Positions 40,695 to 49,236 of a stretch of 49,696 nucleotides of DNA are shown here, in pieces (position 1 is the first letter of the stretch; each line of letters opens with the position of its first letter). The translations under genes and the position numbers were made by a program. The notes below the pieces were generated by a model that did not search any database, was not told the origin of the DNA, and worked only from the letters and a program-made list of their open reading frames with translations. The stretch lies in the NCBI GenBank assembly GCA_938084175.1, contig CALKDR010000036.1, positions 1-49,696 on the forward strand, written 5' to 3'. Origin of the DNA: an uncultured Campylobacterales bacterium (GTDB lineage Bacteria; Campylobacterota; Campylobacteria; Campylobacterales; Arcobacteraceae).

Positions 40695-41931
40695 GATTAA
40701 AATCCTCTTTAAGTGCTTCTTGTGAATTGTTCTTTACGTCATATCCTAATTCTTTAAACCTTTGTGTTAAAGGCGGATGTGAATAATAAAAGAAAATATA
40801 TAGAGGATGTGCTAAAGGAAAAGATTTATTTTCATTAGCAAGTTTTAATAAAGCATTTACCAAATCTTCTTTAGAAGAAAGGTTTGAACCAAACTCATCT
40901 GCTGCGTATTCATTATGTCTTGAAATTAGTGAAATTAAAGGCATTAAGAAAAATGATAATATTGGTGAAAATATTAAGAACACAACTATAATTGATGAAG
41001 CTTCTTGATTTAAAGATAAACCTAAAAATAACTCTTCAGGTAAGTTTCCAAAAATTGCAAAAAAGACAAACATAACAAGTCCCATGATTCCAATATTTTT
41101 AAGAATATCGCCATTTTTAAAATGACCTAGTTCATGTCCTAAAACAGCTAATAGTTCATTATGAGATAATTTTTCAACTAAAGTATCAAATAATACAACT
41201 CTTTTAGTACTTCCTAATCCACCAAAATATGCATTTAATCTATTGTCTCTTTTACTAGCATCAACAGAAAAAACACCTGAACTTTTGAATCCAACTTCAT
41301 CTAAAAGTGTTTCGATTTTACCTTCAAGTTCTTTGTCTTTAAGTTTCTCAAATTTATCAAACATTTTATCTCTGATTACTGGATAAAGCATATTAATTAA
41401 TATTATTATTGTGAATATAAAAGCAAATCCCCATATCCACCAAGCAGGAAATGACTCAATTATAAAAGCAATACCTGCAATTACAATAGAACCTAAAACA
41501 ATAAATAATAATGCTGATTTAATAGTATCTTTGATATATAAATCAACTGTCATATTAGAAAAACCATATTTCTTATCTAATTTAAATGTTGAATAGAGTT
41601 CAAAAGGTAAAGTTAAAATCCAGTTTACAATAATGAAAGCATTTACAAATAAAACTGCTTTTAACCAAAAAGATTCTGCACTTACAAGTGTGTCTAAAGT
41701 AGATAAACCTACACTTATCCACATCATAAATATAACAAAATCGTAAAAAGTTGATAAAATTGAAATTTTTTCTTTTTCGATTGTGTAGTTTGCTGCAATT
41801 TTATATCTTGAAGCATCTAAAATAATGGGTTCTAATTTTTTTGCTTTTTGTACAAAAGCTACTTGCATAAACGATGTGTATATATTAAATAGAAAGTATA
41901 AACAATATGCAATAACAAACATCTCTAACAC
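40684..41931 (-). CDS. M48 family membrane zinc protease (Ste24-like)
   Basis: The zinc site HELGH is at residues 266-270 (LGHELGHFKNGD) and the third ligand is the Glu of HNEYAADEFG near residue 345. Several membrane segments precede and follow the catalytic domain, and the order of segments with RDNRLNAYFGGLGSTKRVVL at about 228-247 (in parts) matches the CAAX-protease/Ste24 subgroup rather than short HtpX. The 415-residue length agrees. A role in membrane protein quality control is likely; no prenylation exists in bacteria. The start is GTG, with ATG three codons later. Confidence 0.9.
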   Translation of the reverse strand: MLEMFVIAYCLYFLFNIYTSFMQVAFVQKAKKLEPIILDASRYKIAANYTIEKEKISILSTFYDFVIFMMWISVGLSTLDTLVSAESFWLKAVLFVNAFIIVNWILTLPFELYSTFKLDKKYGFSNMTVDLYIKDTIKSALLFIVLGSIVIAGIAFIIESFPAWWIWGFAFIFTIIILINMLYPVIRDKMFDKFEKLKDKELEGKIETLLDEVGFKSSGVFSVDASKRDNRLNAYFGGLGSTKRVVLFDTLVEKLSHNELLAVLGHELGHFKNGDILKNIGIMGLVMFVFFAIFGNLPEELFLGLSLNQEASSIIVVFLIFSPILSFFLMPLISLISRHNEYAADEFGSNLSSKEDLVNALLKLANENKSFPLAHPLYIFFYYSHPPLTQRFKELGYDVKNNSQEALKEDFNHDD

Positions 41932-42046
41932 TAAATAATCCTTTTTAAATCTATAAATTAGATTATATATTACAATCTTTTTACTTGCATTATAGTAAAA
42001 ATTATTATACTGATTATTTAGTGTATATTATTTTATCTTTTATAGA

Positions 42047-42550
42047 TTAGAACTTATTAAAGAAATCCAAAGTTTTGTTTATCAATTTTTTGTCTTTTGA
42101 AAATAATACTAATTCATAATTGTCTTTAAACGACTCTTTTGTCCAGTTTATACTACCTAAAACAGCTATATTATTATCAAATACAGCAATTTTAGTATGT
42201 AGTTTTTTATCTGCAATTTTTACATTAATACCATTTTTTTTAAAATATTTATACAGTTTATCATCTTTTTTAATTTTAGATTTATCTAAAATTATTGTTA
42301 TATTAACACCTTTTTTTGAAGAAGAAACTAATTGTTTTGCAAATTTTTTATATGAAAAATTATACATAGCAATGAATATAGTGTTTTTTGAATTTTTTAT
42401 TAATTTCAAAATATTATCTTTTGTTTGTTTAGATTCATTTGGTAAATAATATATTTCATTTACGCTTGATAAAGAAAAGCTTTTATTCTCTTTTGCATAT
42501 AAATTAAAACATAAACATATTGATATAATTGTTATTTTAAATAAAGACAT
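42047..42550 (-). CDS. Phospholipase D-like exported nuclease
   Basis: The protein has a signal peptide (residues 1-19, ending LYAKE) and one HKD motif, HTKIAVFD...GSINWTKES, at about residues 119-140 (H-x-K-x4-D then GS-x-N). Proteins of this size with one HKD motif act as dimers, as in the endonuclease Nuc. The 167-residue length matches. It is probably periplasmic and may cut DNA or RNA, with lipids less likely. It overlaps the upstream thioesterase gene by 14 bases. Confidence 0.87.
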   Translation of the reverse strand: MSLFKITIISICLCFNLYAKENKSFSLSSVNEIYYLPNESKQTKDNILKLIKNSKNTIFIAMYNFSYKKFAKQLVSSSKKGVNITIILDKSKIKKDDKLYKYFKKNGINVKIADKKLHTKIAVFDNNIAVLGSINWTKESFKDNYELVLFSKDKKLINKTLDFFNKF

Positions 42551-42899
42551 TCATCAAATCTTTTGGTATTCTACTTGGTTTATGATTTTTTAAAAAAGCT
42601 AATTTAAATTTACCTGTAAATAAAAGTTCACCATTTTTTAATACTTCTTGGTATACTACAATTGAAGCAGCTTTTTTTTCAATAAGTTCGCATGTAACAT
42701 CTAATTCATCTGCAAAAACAGCCGATTTAATATAATTAGCTTCTACATGCTTAACTACAAAAAACTCATCACCATTATGTGGACTCATATTTTTCTGAAA
42801 AAACAAATCTGATCTTGCCCGTTCACAAAATTTCAAATAATTTGCATAATAAACTACACCACCAACATCTGTATCTTCATAATATACTCTTACTTTCAT
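42537..42899 (-). CDS. ybgC: YbgC-like acyl-CoA thioesterase (hotdog fold)
   Basis: MKVRVYYEDTDVGGVVYYANYLKF (about residues 1-24, in parts) carries the 4-hydroxybenzoyl-CoA thioesterase motif with the catalytic Asp of YEDTD and the VYYANYLKFCERAR helix. The 120-residue length is typical. In many bacteria YbgC is part of the tol-pal cluster, but here it stands with the PLD-like nuclease gene. It may hydrolyse short acyl-CoA or act with acyl carrier protein in phospholipid metabolism. Confidence 0.9.
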   Translation of the reverse strand: MKVRVYYEDTDVGGVVYYANYLKFCERARSDLFFQKNMSPHNGDEFFVVKHVEANYIKSAVFADELDVTCELIEKKAASIVVYQEVLKNGELLFTGKFKLAFLKNHKPSRIPKDLMNVFI

Positions 42900-43007
42900 A
42901 TTACACTCCTAATTTTATTCTTGAATTATACATAAAATAAGCATATTTTTTTTCATTAAGGTTTACAGTTATTTTAATATATAATTAATAATAAATAAAG
43001 TTATAAA

Positions 43008-43379
43008 ATGATTAACAAAAACACTTCAAATAATATTACTTTAATGCAAGATTAAATAAATGAATTACAAGATTTATTAATTAAAAGTACAAAAGAAAAT
43101 ACCATACTTAAAAAAAAGAATAGCAAACTTGCAATGCTAGAAAAAAAAGTAATCTTTTTGATGAATTAAAATTACAATAATAGATCTTCATATTATCATT
43201 TGTTTAAAGCTGGTTGTATCATTAAAAAAGTTGATAAGAAACTTAATGAATTAATAGAGATAATTGAATATATTGAATTTTATTATAACAGATTTAGAAG
43301 TCAAAGTTATTTAGGAAACTTATCACCTGTTAAATTTGAAGAAAAGCAAAAAATATTAAAAAATGAAATGGTGGCTTAG
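43008..43379 (+). mobile_element. Eroded IS3-type insertion sequence
   Basis: Two pieces are visible. From 43008 a frame with an internal stop encodes a coiled coil (INELQDLLIKSTKENTILKK), similar to the end of an IS3 OrfA. From 43179 to 43379 a 66-codon piece begins with NRSSYYHLFKAG, typical of the start of OrfB, and jumps to IEYIEFYYNRFRSQSYLGNL and SPVKFEE, the characteristic end of the OrfB DDE domain. The DDE catalytic core between them (about 200 residues) is deleted, so it cannot transpose. No clear terminal inverted repeats were found. Confidence 0.8.
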
Positions 43380-43469
43380 GGATAAGCAAAATTGTGTATG
43401 AATTTTAGTTACCAGTATTTACATTAAATGAATTGGATATAAAAACCTATAAAGAGTTAATTCACTCTA

Positions 43470-43504
43470 TTTTAAACTAATTATAAAATATATAATTAGT
43501 TTAA
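43470..43504 (-). terminator. Palindromic terminator after the aldo/keto reductase gene
   Basis: TTTAAACTAATTATA (43470-43484) and TATAATTAGTTTAAA (43490-43504) form a perfect 15-pair AT-rich stem with a five-base loop. It lies 8 bases after the stop of the aldo/keto reductase gene. The T-run is weak, so termination efficiency is uncertain. Confidence 0.55.
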
Positions 43505-43511
43505 AAAGCGC

Positions 43512-44531
43512 CTATCCCATAGGGTATAAAATATCACTTTGAATTTTTTCAATCTTTTTCATTAATTCATCATCAATATTAAATTTGAATGCTTCTAAAG
43601 ACTCATCAAGTTGTGATAATTCTCTTGCACCAATAATTGTAGAAGCTACAAAATCAAAGTGTTTTGAATATGCAACGGCTAAGGTTACAGGTGAAATGCC
43701 ATATTCAGCTGCTAATTGTACATATCTATTTGTAGCTTCAATTGTTTTATCATTTACAAATCTTGTAGCTTGTGCTTGAACTCTTGGATTTGGATTGTTT
43801 ATATATGCTGAAAATCTTGCATCTTGAGGATAGAAGTTATTGCTATATTTTCCAGATAAAACACCACCACCTATTGGAGAATATGGAAGTAGTGAAATAT
43901 TTTCATTTTTACATACAGTTGATAACTCATCTAAGAATCTTGGATTTAATAATGAGAAGTTATTTTGAATTGATTGAAACCTTGAAAGGTTTTTATTTTT
44001 TGCTGTTTCATTTGCTTTTGTAAGTCCATAAGCACTATCGTTTGAAGTTCCCAAATATCTTACTTTTCCTTCTTTTACTAAATCATCAAAAGCTCTTAAG
44101 CTTTCTTCAATTGGTACAATAGGATCTGGCCAATGCATTTGATAAAGATCTAAATAATCTGTATCAAGCCTTTTTAAACTTCCTTCAATTGCTTTTTTAA
44201 TGTGAAAAGAATCAATAGAAGTCAAGCCATGTCTTTGTGGTGGAACAAACCAACCAGCAGCTGCTCCACTTACTTTTGAAGCTAGAATAATAGAATCACG
44301 TTCTTTTGTCTTTAACCACTCCCCTACCCATTCTTCAGTATCACCAGCTGTTGCTTTTTTAGGAGGTACGGGATAAAGCTCTGCTGTATCATAAAAATTT
44401 ATTCCATTATCAAAAGCTTTATCCATTATTTTAAAAGCTTCTTTTTTTGATGTACTAGAACCAAAAGTCATAGTTCCCATACAAATAGAAGAAACTCTAA
44501 GTCCACTATTTCCTATATATCTAAAATCCAT
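43512..44531 (-). CDS. Aldo/keto reductase
   Basis: The NADPH-dependent aldo/keto reductase barrel has its catalytic tetrad visible: Asp and Tyr in NFYDTAELYP (about 50-59), Lys in ILASKVSG (about 82-89) and His in YQMHWPD (about 128-134). The C-terminal nucleotide-binding region contains IIGARELSQLDESL. The length (339) and the segments YPVPPKK, GDTEEWVGEWL and WFVPPQRHGL are like the Tas subgroup. The natural substrate is unknown. It is a single-gene unit, with a hairpin behind it and the eroded IS beyond. Confidence 0.9.
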   Translation of the reverse strand: MDFRYIGNSGLRVSSICMGTMTFGSSTSKKEAFKIMDKAFDNGINFYDTAELYPVPPKKATAGDTEEWVGEWLKTKERDSIILASKVSGAAAGWFVPPQRHGLTSIDSFHIKKAIEGSLKRLDTDYLDLYQMHWPDPIVPIEESLRAFDDLVKEGKVRYLGTSNDSAYGLTKANETAKNKNLSRFQSIQNNFSLLNPRFLDELSTVCKNENISLLPYSPIGGGVLSGKYSNNFYPQDARFSAYINNPNPRVQAQATRFVNDKTIEATNRYVQLAAEYGISPVTLAVAYSKHFDFVASTIIGARELSQLDESLEAFKFNIDDELMKKIEKIQSDILYPMG

Positions 44532-44592
44532 AATTCATCCTTGTTTTTTATACAAGAGTATATCTTTTAAATAAATATAAATAGTTTAAATA

Positions 44593-45579
44593 TTATTCCA
44601 TTATACAAATTTCTTTTTTCATCATATGAGCGATTGTTTGTTTTGCAACTAAAAATACAATTATTGTAGTAATTATCATAAATATATATGATAAATATGC
44701 ATAAAAAGAATAAGAAGTTAATTCATACATTACAATAGTAGAAAGTGTAAAAGCTGCCATTGGAAAAGTAAATGCCCACCACGAAATAAAGAACTTAATA
44801 TTGATATAATTTTTATACATTGTAAATACAAGTATCGTAAAAAATAAGCCTAAACTATATAAGATATGCGCAAAAAAGTCTAGTTCACCTGATAATTTTA
44901 TATAAGATAAAAAGCCAATTGCAGGTGGTGCTATTAAAATAAATAAAGTTGGCATAAATTTTGCAGCAAATTGTTTATGAAAAATAATTCTATTTAATAT
45001 AATTGAAAAAAGAATAATCCAAAAGAAAATACCAATTGAAAAGTAAAAATATAATATTGAGTCATCTACAAAACCTTTTCCAGCAATTGGAACAATTAAA
45101 TTTCCAACAATCGGTATAAACCATGCTGGATTTGAGTGTTGTATTTCAAGATTATTGTTTATCCAAAACTTCATTGTATAAAAAGTCAATATTATATGTA
45201 ATAAAGAACCTAAAATGAAAAATATTTGAGATAGTTCATCTAAGTTGTGTCTATAAAGGATTGATAATATAAGTGTTGAAATAGAAATTGCTGCAAAGAA
45301 GTTAATTCTTATTGGATGAATAATCTCTTCTTTTACCTCTTTTTTATATTTTAATAATTTTAAAATATAATTCCCTAAAATTAAAAAAAACACTATAGTT
45401 GAAATTAAAGTAAATAATGTTCCTATAATTGAAGGAAAATACAAAACCTCACTTAATTTTTTAAAAACTAGTGATAAACCTGATAATCCCATTACAATTG
45501 CAAACATCATAACAGGGAAAAATTGTAATCTATTTGAGGGTATTGATTTAATACTCTCTTTACTTTCTATATTTTTCAT
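44593..45579 (-). CDS. TDT family transporter (SLAC1/TehA-like)
   Basis: This 328-residue membrane protein has about ten hydrophobic segments and opens with RLQFFPVMMFAIVMGLSGLS, a typical start of tellurite-resistance/dicarboxylate transporter (TDT) proteins. SNPAWFIPIVGNLIVPIAG near residue 143 and WWAFTFPMAAFTLSTI near residue 267 match family motifs. Members act as anion channels or carry tellurite or dicarboxylates; substrate cannot be decided. There is no TehB methyltransferase next to it. It lies divergent from the 70-residue gene. Confidence 0.85.
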   Translation of the reverse strand: MKNIESKESIKSIPSNRLQFFPVMMFAIVMGLSGLSLVFKKLSEVLYFPSIIGTLFTLISTIVFFLILGNYILKLLKYKKEVKEEIIHPIRINFFAAISISTLILSILYRHNLDELSQIFFILGSLLHIILTFYTMKFWINNNLEIQHSNPAWFIPIVGNLIVPIAGKGFVDDSILYFYFSIGIFFWIILFSIILNRIIFHKQFAAKFMPTLFILIAPPAIGFLSYIKLSGELDFFAHILYSLGLFFTILVFTMYKNYINIKFFISWWAFTFPMAAFTLSTIVMYELTSYSFYAYLSYIFMIITTIIVFLVAKQTIAHMMKKEICIME

Positions 45580-45608
45580 TTATTACATCCTCTTTATGAA
45601 TAATTTAA

Positions 45609-45614
45609 TATAAT
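45609..45614 (+). promoter_or_regulatory. Putative -10 box for the 70-residue gene
   Basis: TATAAT lies 19 bases before the ATG at 45633, so the leader would be very short, with AAAAGG as ribosome binding site. It is in a 53-base divergent gap. Confidence 0.45.
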
Positions 45615-45632
45615 TAGAAAAAAAGGTTTAAA

Positions 45633-45845
45633 ATGGCAAAAAAGAAGCAAGCACTAGTAGATTTAAAAAAAATGAACCTCTCATTTGAAGAGAAAGGTCA
45701 AATTATAAAACTAATAAATTTCAAAACTCAAACATTAACTTTAGACACAGAAATCTACGAAAACGAAAACTTTATCTCTCAAAGAAGTATGGTTTATGCT
45801 CATTTACCTAAGAAACTCAAGGCACAATTAAACAAATTTTTCTAA
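45633..45845 (+). CDS. Unrecognised small basic protein
   Basis: I do not recognise this 70-residue protein. It starts MAKKKQALVDLKKMNLSFEE, has a lysine-rich first helix, then a beta-rich middle (LINFKTQTLTLDTEIY) and a basic C-terminal helix (LPKKLKAQLNKFF). There are no cysteines and no membrane segment. A good AAAAGG ribosome binding site and promoter-like box support it as a gene. The charge suggests nucleic-acid or ribosome contact. Confidence 0.6.
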   Translation: MAKKKQALVDLKKMNLSFEEKGQIIKLINFKTQTLTLDTEIYENENFISQRSMVYAHLPKKLKAQLNKFF

Positions 45846-45956
45846 ATATAAGTATAATTATAACTTATTATTATTAAAATAAGTTTCAATTATAATAAGC
45901 TCTAATTATAATACTACAAATTTAATTGTTTGATTTTGGATTTTAGCCTAATTTGA

Positions 45957-45962
45957 TATAAT
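45957..45962 (+). promoter_or_regulatory. Putative -10 box for the phosphoesterase-like gene
   Basis: TATAAT follows a TTTTAGCCTAATTTGA stretch and lies 43 bases before the preferred ATG at 46006. Transcription would begin near 45969. The gap from 45846 to this point is AT-rich and holds a weak hairpin (AACTTATT / AAATAAGTT) after the preceding gene. Confidence 0.5.
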
Positions 45963-46005
45963 TCGTAAAATAAATATTATAAGATTTATGAAAACAAGGA
46001 AAGAA

Positions 46006-46749
46006 ATGAAAATAGCAATTTTATCTGATATAAAATCAAATGTTTACGCTCTAGAAGCAGTACTAGAAGATACAAAAAAGAATAATATAGATGTACTATT
46101 AAATCTAGGTGACTCATTTTTAGGACCAATTGCTCCAAAAGAGACTTATGATTTAATTAGAAAAAACAACTTCATAACACTTTTAGGAGATGAGGATAGA
46201 CAAATACTTGAAGCTTCTTTAGCACAGCTTGAAATAAACGATATTCTAAGATATGTTTATAATGATTTAAATGATGAAGTTTTATATTGGATTCAAGAGT
46301 TGCCATTTGAGAAATTAATTGGTGAAGATTTTTATATGATTCATGGAACTTACCAAGATGATTCTTTGTATATGTTAGAAGATTCATCAAGTGGAAAACT
46401 AAAACTTCATGACGACAAAAAAATACTAGAAATTCTTGATGATATTAAATCAAAGTTTGTTTTGTGTGGAAATTCTTGTACTCCAAGATGTGTAAACTTA
46501 AGCTCAGGACAAGTTGTAATAAATCCAGGGGCAGTTGGTGTTCAAGCTTTTAATAAAAACTTACCAAATAAACATACAATTGAAAACAACACTATAGATG
46601 CTTCATATGTTATTTTGACAGTAGAAGGTGAGAAATATGACATTGAACTAAAAAAAGTTGCTTATGATGTAGAAAAAGCAGCTTTAAAGGCAATTGAAAA
46701 TGGTAGAGAAGATTGGGCTAAAAGATTAAGAACAGGCAGACTTAAGTAA
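46006..46749 (+). CDS. Metallophosphoesterase-fold protein with substituted metal ligands
   Basis: The overall pattern is that of a calcineurin-like phosphoesterase of the YfcE type. The N-terminal MKIAILSD fits, as do LLNLGDSFLGPIAPKETYD, DFYMIHGT, the NLSSGQVVINPGAVGV segment and the GREDWAKRLRTGRLK tail. However the metal motifs have changed. D-x-H is IKS in SDIKSN, GN(H/Q)D is GDED, and GHTH is GNSC in LCGNSCTPR. I chose the ATG at 46006, which has AAGGA 5 bases upstream, rather than the one at 45988. This gives 247 residues. It is probably a binding or regulatory protein without phosphatase activity. Confidence 0.8.
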   Translation: MKIAILSDIKSNVYALEAVLEDTKKNNIDVLLNLGDSFLGPIAPKETYDLIRKNNFITLLGDEDRQILEASLAQLEINDILRYVYNDLNDEVLYWIQELPFEKLIGEDFYMIHGTYQDDSLYMLEDSSSGKLKLHDDKKILEILDDIKSKFVLCGNSCTPRCVNLSSGQVVINPGAVGVQAFNKNLPNKHTIENNTIDASYVILTVEGEKYDIELKKVAYDVEKAALKAIENGREDWAKRLRTGRLK

Positions 46750-46760
46750 AGACTTGCCTG
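46733..46760. other. Hairpin at the end of the phosphoesterase-like gene
   Basis: CAGGCA (46733-46738) pairs with TGCCTG (46755-46760), with the stop codon in the loop. It lies between converging genes. No T-run follows on the plus strand; on the minus strand a T-rich stretch follows. It may be a weak terminator for the ABC transporter operon. Confidence 0.4.
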
Positions 46761-46769
46761 AAAATTTAG

Positions 46770-47729
46770 TTAAGAACTTTTATTTCTTTTTATTAATAAA
46801 TATACAAAAAATGGAGCACCAATAAAGGCAGTTACAACGCCTATTGGTAAGCTTGAAGCTGTATTTAGATTTCTAGCAATTAAATCAGAAACTACTAAAA
46901 ATATCCCACCATAAAAGAAAACAGGGAAGATTAACTGGTCTGCACTTTTTTTGTATATTAGTTTAACAATATGAGGTATTACTAAACCAATAAAACCAAT
47001 GGGACCTACAAAACTAATACTAACTCCCACACAAATAGAAATAACAACAAGAAGTAGAAGATTTAATTTATGAACATTTAAACCTTTTAAAAACGCTGTA
47101 TCATTTGATATAAGTAGTAGTTTTATTTTTGCTTTATTTGAATAAATAGTAAAATACATAACAAAAGCCATAATAAAAATGATAAATGCACTTTCAAATC
47201 CAACTGTATCTAAGCTTCCTAGCGTAAATCGTACAATCGAATAGTTTTGTTCTAAATTACTCATATAAAATACCAACATCAAAGCAGATGAGTAAAAATA
47301 AGATAAAGCAATACCAATTAAAAGTATCGAGTTTGTTGATACTGCAACTGTATTTTTATTTATATTTTTAGAAATATAATAAAGTACTGTAATAGTAAGT
47401 AAAGAGCCAAAAGCTGAAGATATTGATAATATCATAGCAGGGAAAAACACTATAGAGATTGCAGTAAAAAGTGTAGTTCCACTTGCAATTCCTAAAGTAT
47501 AAGGAGTAATAAGTGCATTTTTAAAGATGATTTGAAAAATCAAACCACTTAAAGCAAGTATTCCACCAACAAAAAAAGCTAATAAAACTCGTGATACTCT
47601 TAAATCCCAAAATACTTTATATGTAATTGTAGAGGAATCAAATAGTTCATTCAAATTAAGAGTAATTTCACCTAAAAAAGGAGATATTATAAGAATGAAA
47701 CTAGAGATTATATATAAGGCTAACTTCAT
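46770..47729 (-). CDS. FecCD-type ABC transporter permease (BtuC-like)
   Basis: The 319-residue permease has about ten hydrophobic segments. Family motifs are DLRVSRVLLAFFVGGILALSG (about 42-62, in parts: LR-x-PR-x-L-x-A) and FVGPIGFIGLVIPHIVKLI (about 229-247), the coupling helix. LPIGVVTAFIGAPFFVYLL near the C-terminus matches BtuC/FhuB/FecCD permeases (family: LPVGVVTALIGAPFFLYLL). Substrates of this class are cobalamin, heme or iron chelates. Its start overlaps the stop of the ATPase gene (ATGA), so the two are translationally coupled. Confidence 0.92.
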   Translation of the reverse strand: MKLALYIISSFILIISPFLGEITLNLNELFDSSTITYKVFWDLRVSRVLLAFFVGGILALSGLIFQIIFKNALITPYTLGIASGTTLFTAISIVFFPAMILSISSAFGSLLTITVLYYISKNINKNTVAVSTNSILLIGIALSYFYSSALMLVFYMSNLEQNYSIVRFTLGSLDTVGFESAFIIFIMAFVMYFTIYSNKAKIKLLLISNDTAFLKGLNVHKLNLLLLVVISICVGVSISFVGPIGFIGLVIPHIVKLIYKKSADQLIFPVFFYGGIFLVVSDLIARNLNTASSLPIGVVTAFIGAPFFVYLLIKRNKSS

Positions 47730-48424
47730 AAATTTACCACCAAATGATTATTGATTTTTGATATAGAACCATTATAAAACTTTTTTAGGTTCTCGTCTGA
47801 AAAAAACTCATCATTACTTCCAAAAAATTCTATTTTTCCGTCTTTCATATATAATATTTTAAATTTTAAAGCATAAGCTAAATCAAGATTATGAGTAATT
47901 ACTATTTTTTGTTGTAAGAAGTCAGATTTAAAAATTTCGAATACTTCTTTTAGTCTTGAGATATCTAAGTTTGCTGTTAACTCATCAAAAATTGTAATTT
48001 TTGCATCATGCATAATACTAGAACCTAAAAGTAGAAGTTGTTTTTCACCGGAACTAAAGTTTTTACAAAATTTATTTTCTAGTTTTTTTAAATTTAAAAG
48101 ATTAATTAATCTATTTATTTTATCATTATCAATTAGATCAATACACGCTAACTCAAAGAATTCTCTTAAAGTTATGTACTCATCAAATATTGATAGTTTT
48201 GGAGGTATATAGTTTATATACTCGCATCTTTGTTTATCACTTAAATCTTCTAGATTTTGATTAAAAAGATGTACATTATTATTTTCAATTAAATTTGCAA
48301 GAACCTTTGCAAGGGTTGACTTCCCTGCACCATTTTGCCCTAAAATAATAAGATCTTCATTCTCTTCTAAAGTAAAAGTAATATCTTTTAAGATATCACT
48401 ATTATAATCATTTACTTTTAACAT
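47726..48424 (-). CDS. ABC transporter ATPase (BtuD/FecE-like)
   Basis: The Walker A motif GQNGAGKST lies at residues 34-42, the signature FSSGEKQLLLLG near 124-135 (family LSGGQ, here SSGEK), Walker B ITIFDELTANLD near 145-156 and the switch His in VITHNLD near 180. The protein is short at 232 residues, as the N-terminal strand is abbreviated. It energises the adjacent permease. Its start overlaps the end of the binding-protein gene by 17 bases. Confidence 0.92.
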   Translation of the reverse strand: MLKVNDYNSDILKDITFTLEENEDLIILGQNGAGKSTLAKVLANLIENNNVHLFNQNLEDLSDKQRCEYINYIPPKLSIFDEYITLREFFELACIDLIDNDKINRLINLLNLKKLENKFCKNFSSGEKQLLLLGSSIMHDAKITIFDELTANLDISRLKEVFEIFKSDFLQQKIVITHNLDLAYALKFKILYMKDGKIEFFGSNDEFFSDENLKKFYNGSISKINNHLVVNL

Positions 48425-49235
48425 TTTCTAATATCTTTTTAAAATCTCTCATAAAGTAAATAACCCTTTGACTTGGTATTCCTGCGTATTCTTTATCAAT
48501 AAAGTAAATGTTTTTATTTATACTTGCATTTACTGGTAACTTTAGCCATGAATCTAAAAGTTCTTTTTGCTCATCTTTTTTCCCATCTAAAAACGGAGAT
48601 AGCATAATGATTATATCAGGATTCATATTTATAATTTTTTCGCTATTTACAACTGGTTGATTTTTACTAGTTGAAAAATATGCATTTTTATTTCCTGAAG
48701 CTTTAATAATATCTTCAAAATACAGGTTATTACCTGTGATATATATTTGATTGTTCAAATCTTTTCTTGGTCCAATTACAAGTAATACTTTTTTATCAGA
48801 AACTAATCCTGATAATGAATTTAAAGAGCTGTCTATCTTAGAATTCAACTCTTTTGCTCTTGGTTGTACCTTAAAATACTCTCCTAAAGTTGTGATCGTA
48901 GATTTTATAGAAGAAAGAGTATCTGTTTTAAAAATCATTGTTTTGATATTTAAACTTTTTAAGTTTGCTAACATTTTTGCATCATAGTTTTGTGCAATAA
49001 CAACAGTAGGTTTAGCTTCAAGAATTTTTTCTAAAGAAATTGTAGCATAACCACCAACTTTTTTAACACTTTTAGATTCTTCTGGGAAATCACAATATTG
49101 TGTATTTGCAACAACATTTTTTCCCATACCTAAGGCATATACTATTTCATTTATTGAAGGAGTCAGAGTTACAATTCTGACTTCCCCCATTAAATTTATA
49201 CAAAAAAATAGAAGTATAAATATGTATTTATTCAT
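48408..49235 (-). CDS. Periplasmic helical-backbone binding protein (BtuF-like)
   Basis: The 275-residue protein has a signal peptide (1-18, ending NLMGE) and the helical-backbone metal receptor pattern: IVTLTPSINEIVYALGMGKNVVA (about 21-43, in parts), the VGGYATISLEKILEAKPTVVIA segment, and NPDIIIML near 210. This class includes BtuF and iron-chelate receptors. The TonB receptor fragment 1 base upstream and the permease/ATPase downstream make a chelate uptake operon. Cobalamin is the best guess, but a siderophore or heme is possible. Confidence 0.88.
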   Translation of the reverse strand: MNKYIFILLFFCINLMGEVRIVTLTPSINEIVYALGMGKNVVANTQYCDFPEESKSVKKVGGYATISLEKILEAKPTVVIAQNYDAKMLANLKSLNIKTMIFKTDTLSSIKSTITTLGEYFKVQPRAKELNSKIDSSLNSLSGLVSDKKVLLVIGPRKDLNNQIYITGNNLYFEDIIKASGNKNAYFSTSKNQPVVNSEKIINMNPDIIIMLSPFLDGKKDEQKELLDSWLKLPVNASINKNIYFIDKEYAGIPSQRVIYFMRDFKKILENVKSK

Positions 49236-49236
49236 A

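Noticed and set aside
42047-42550. PLD-like protein as an antiphage or secreted toxin effector
   Set aside because: It has an ordinary signal peptide, one HKD motif and a housekeeping neighbour; no immunity or defence genes lie nearby.
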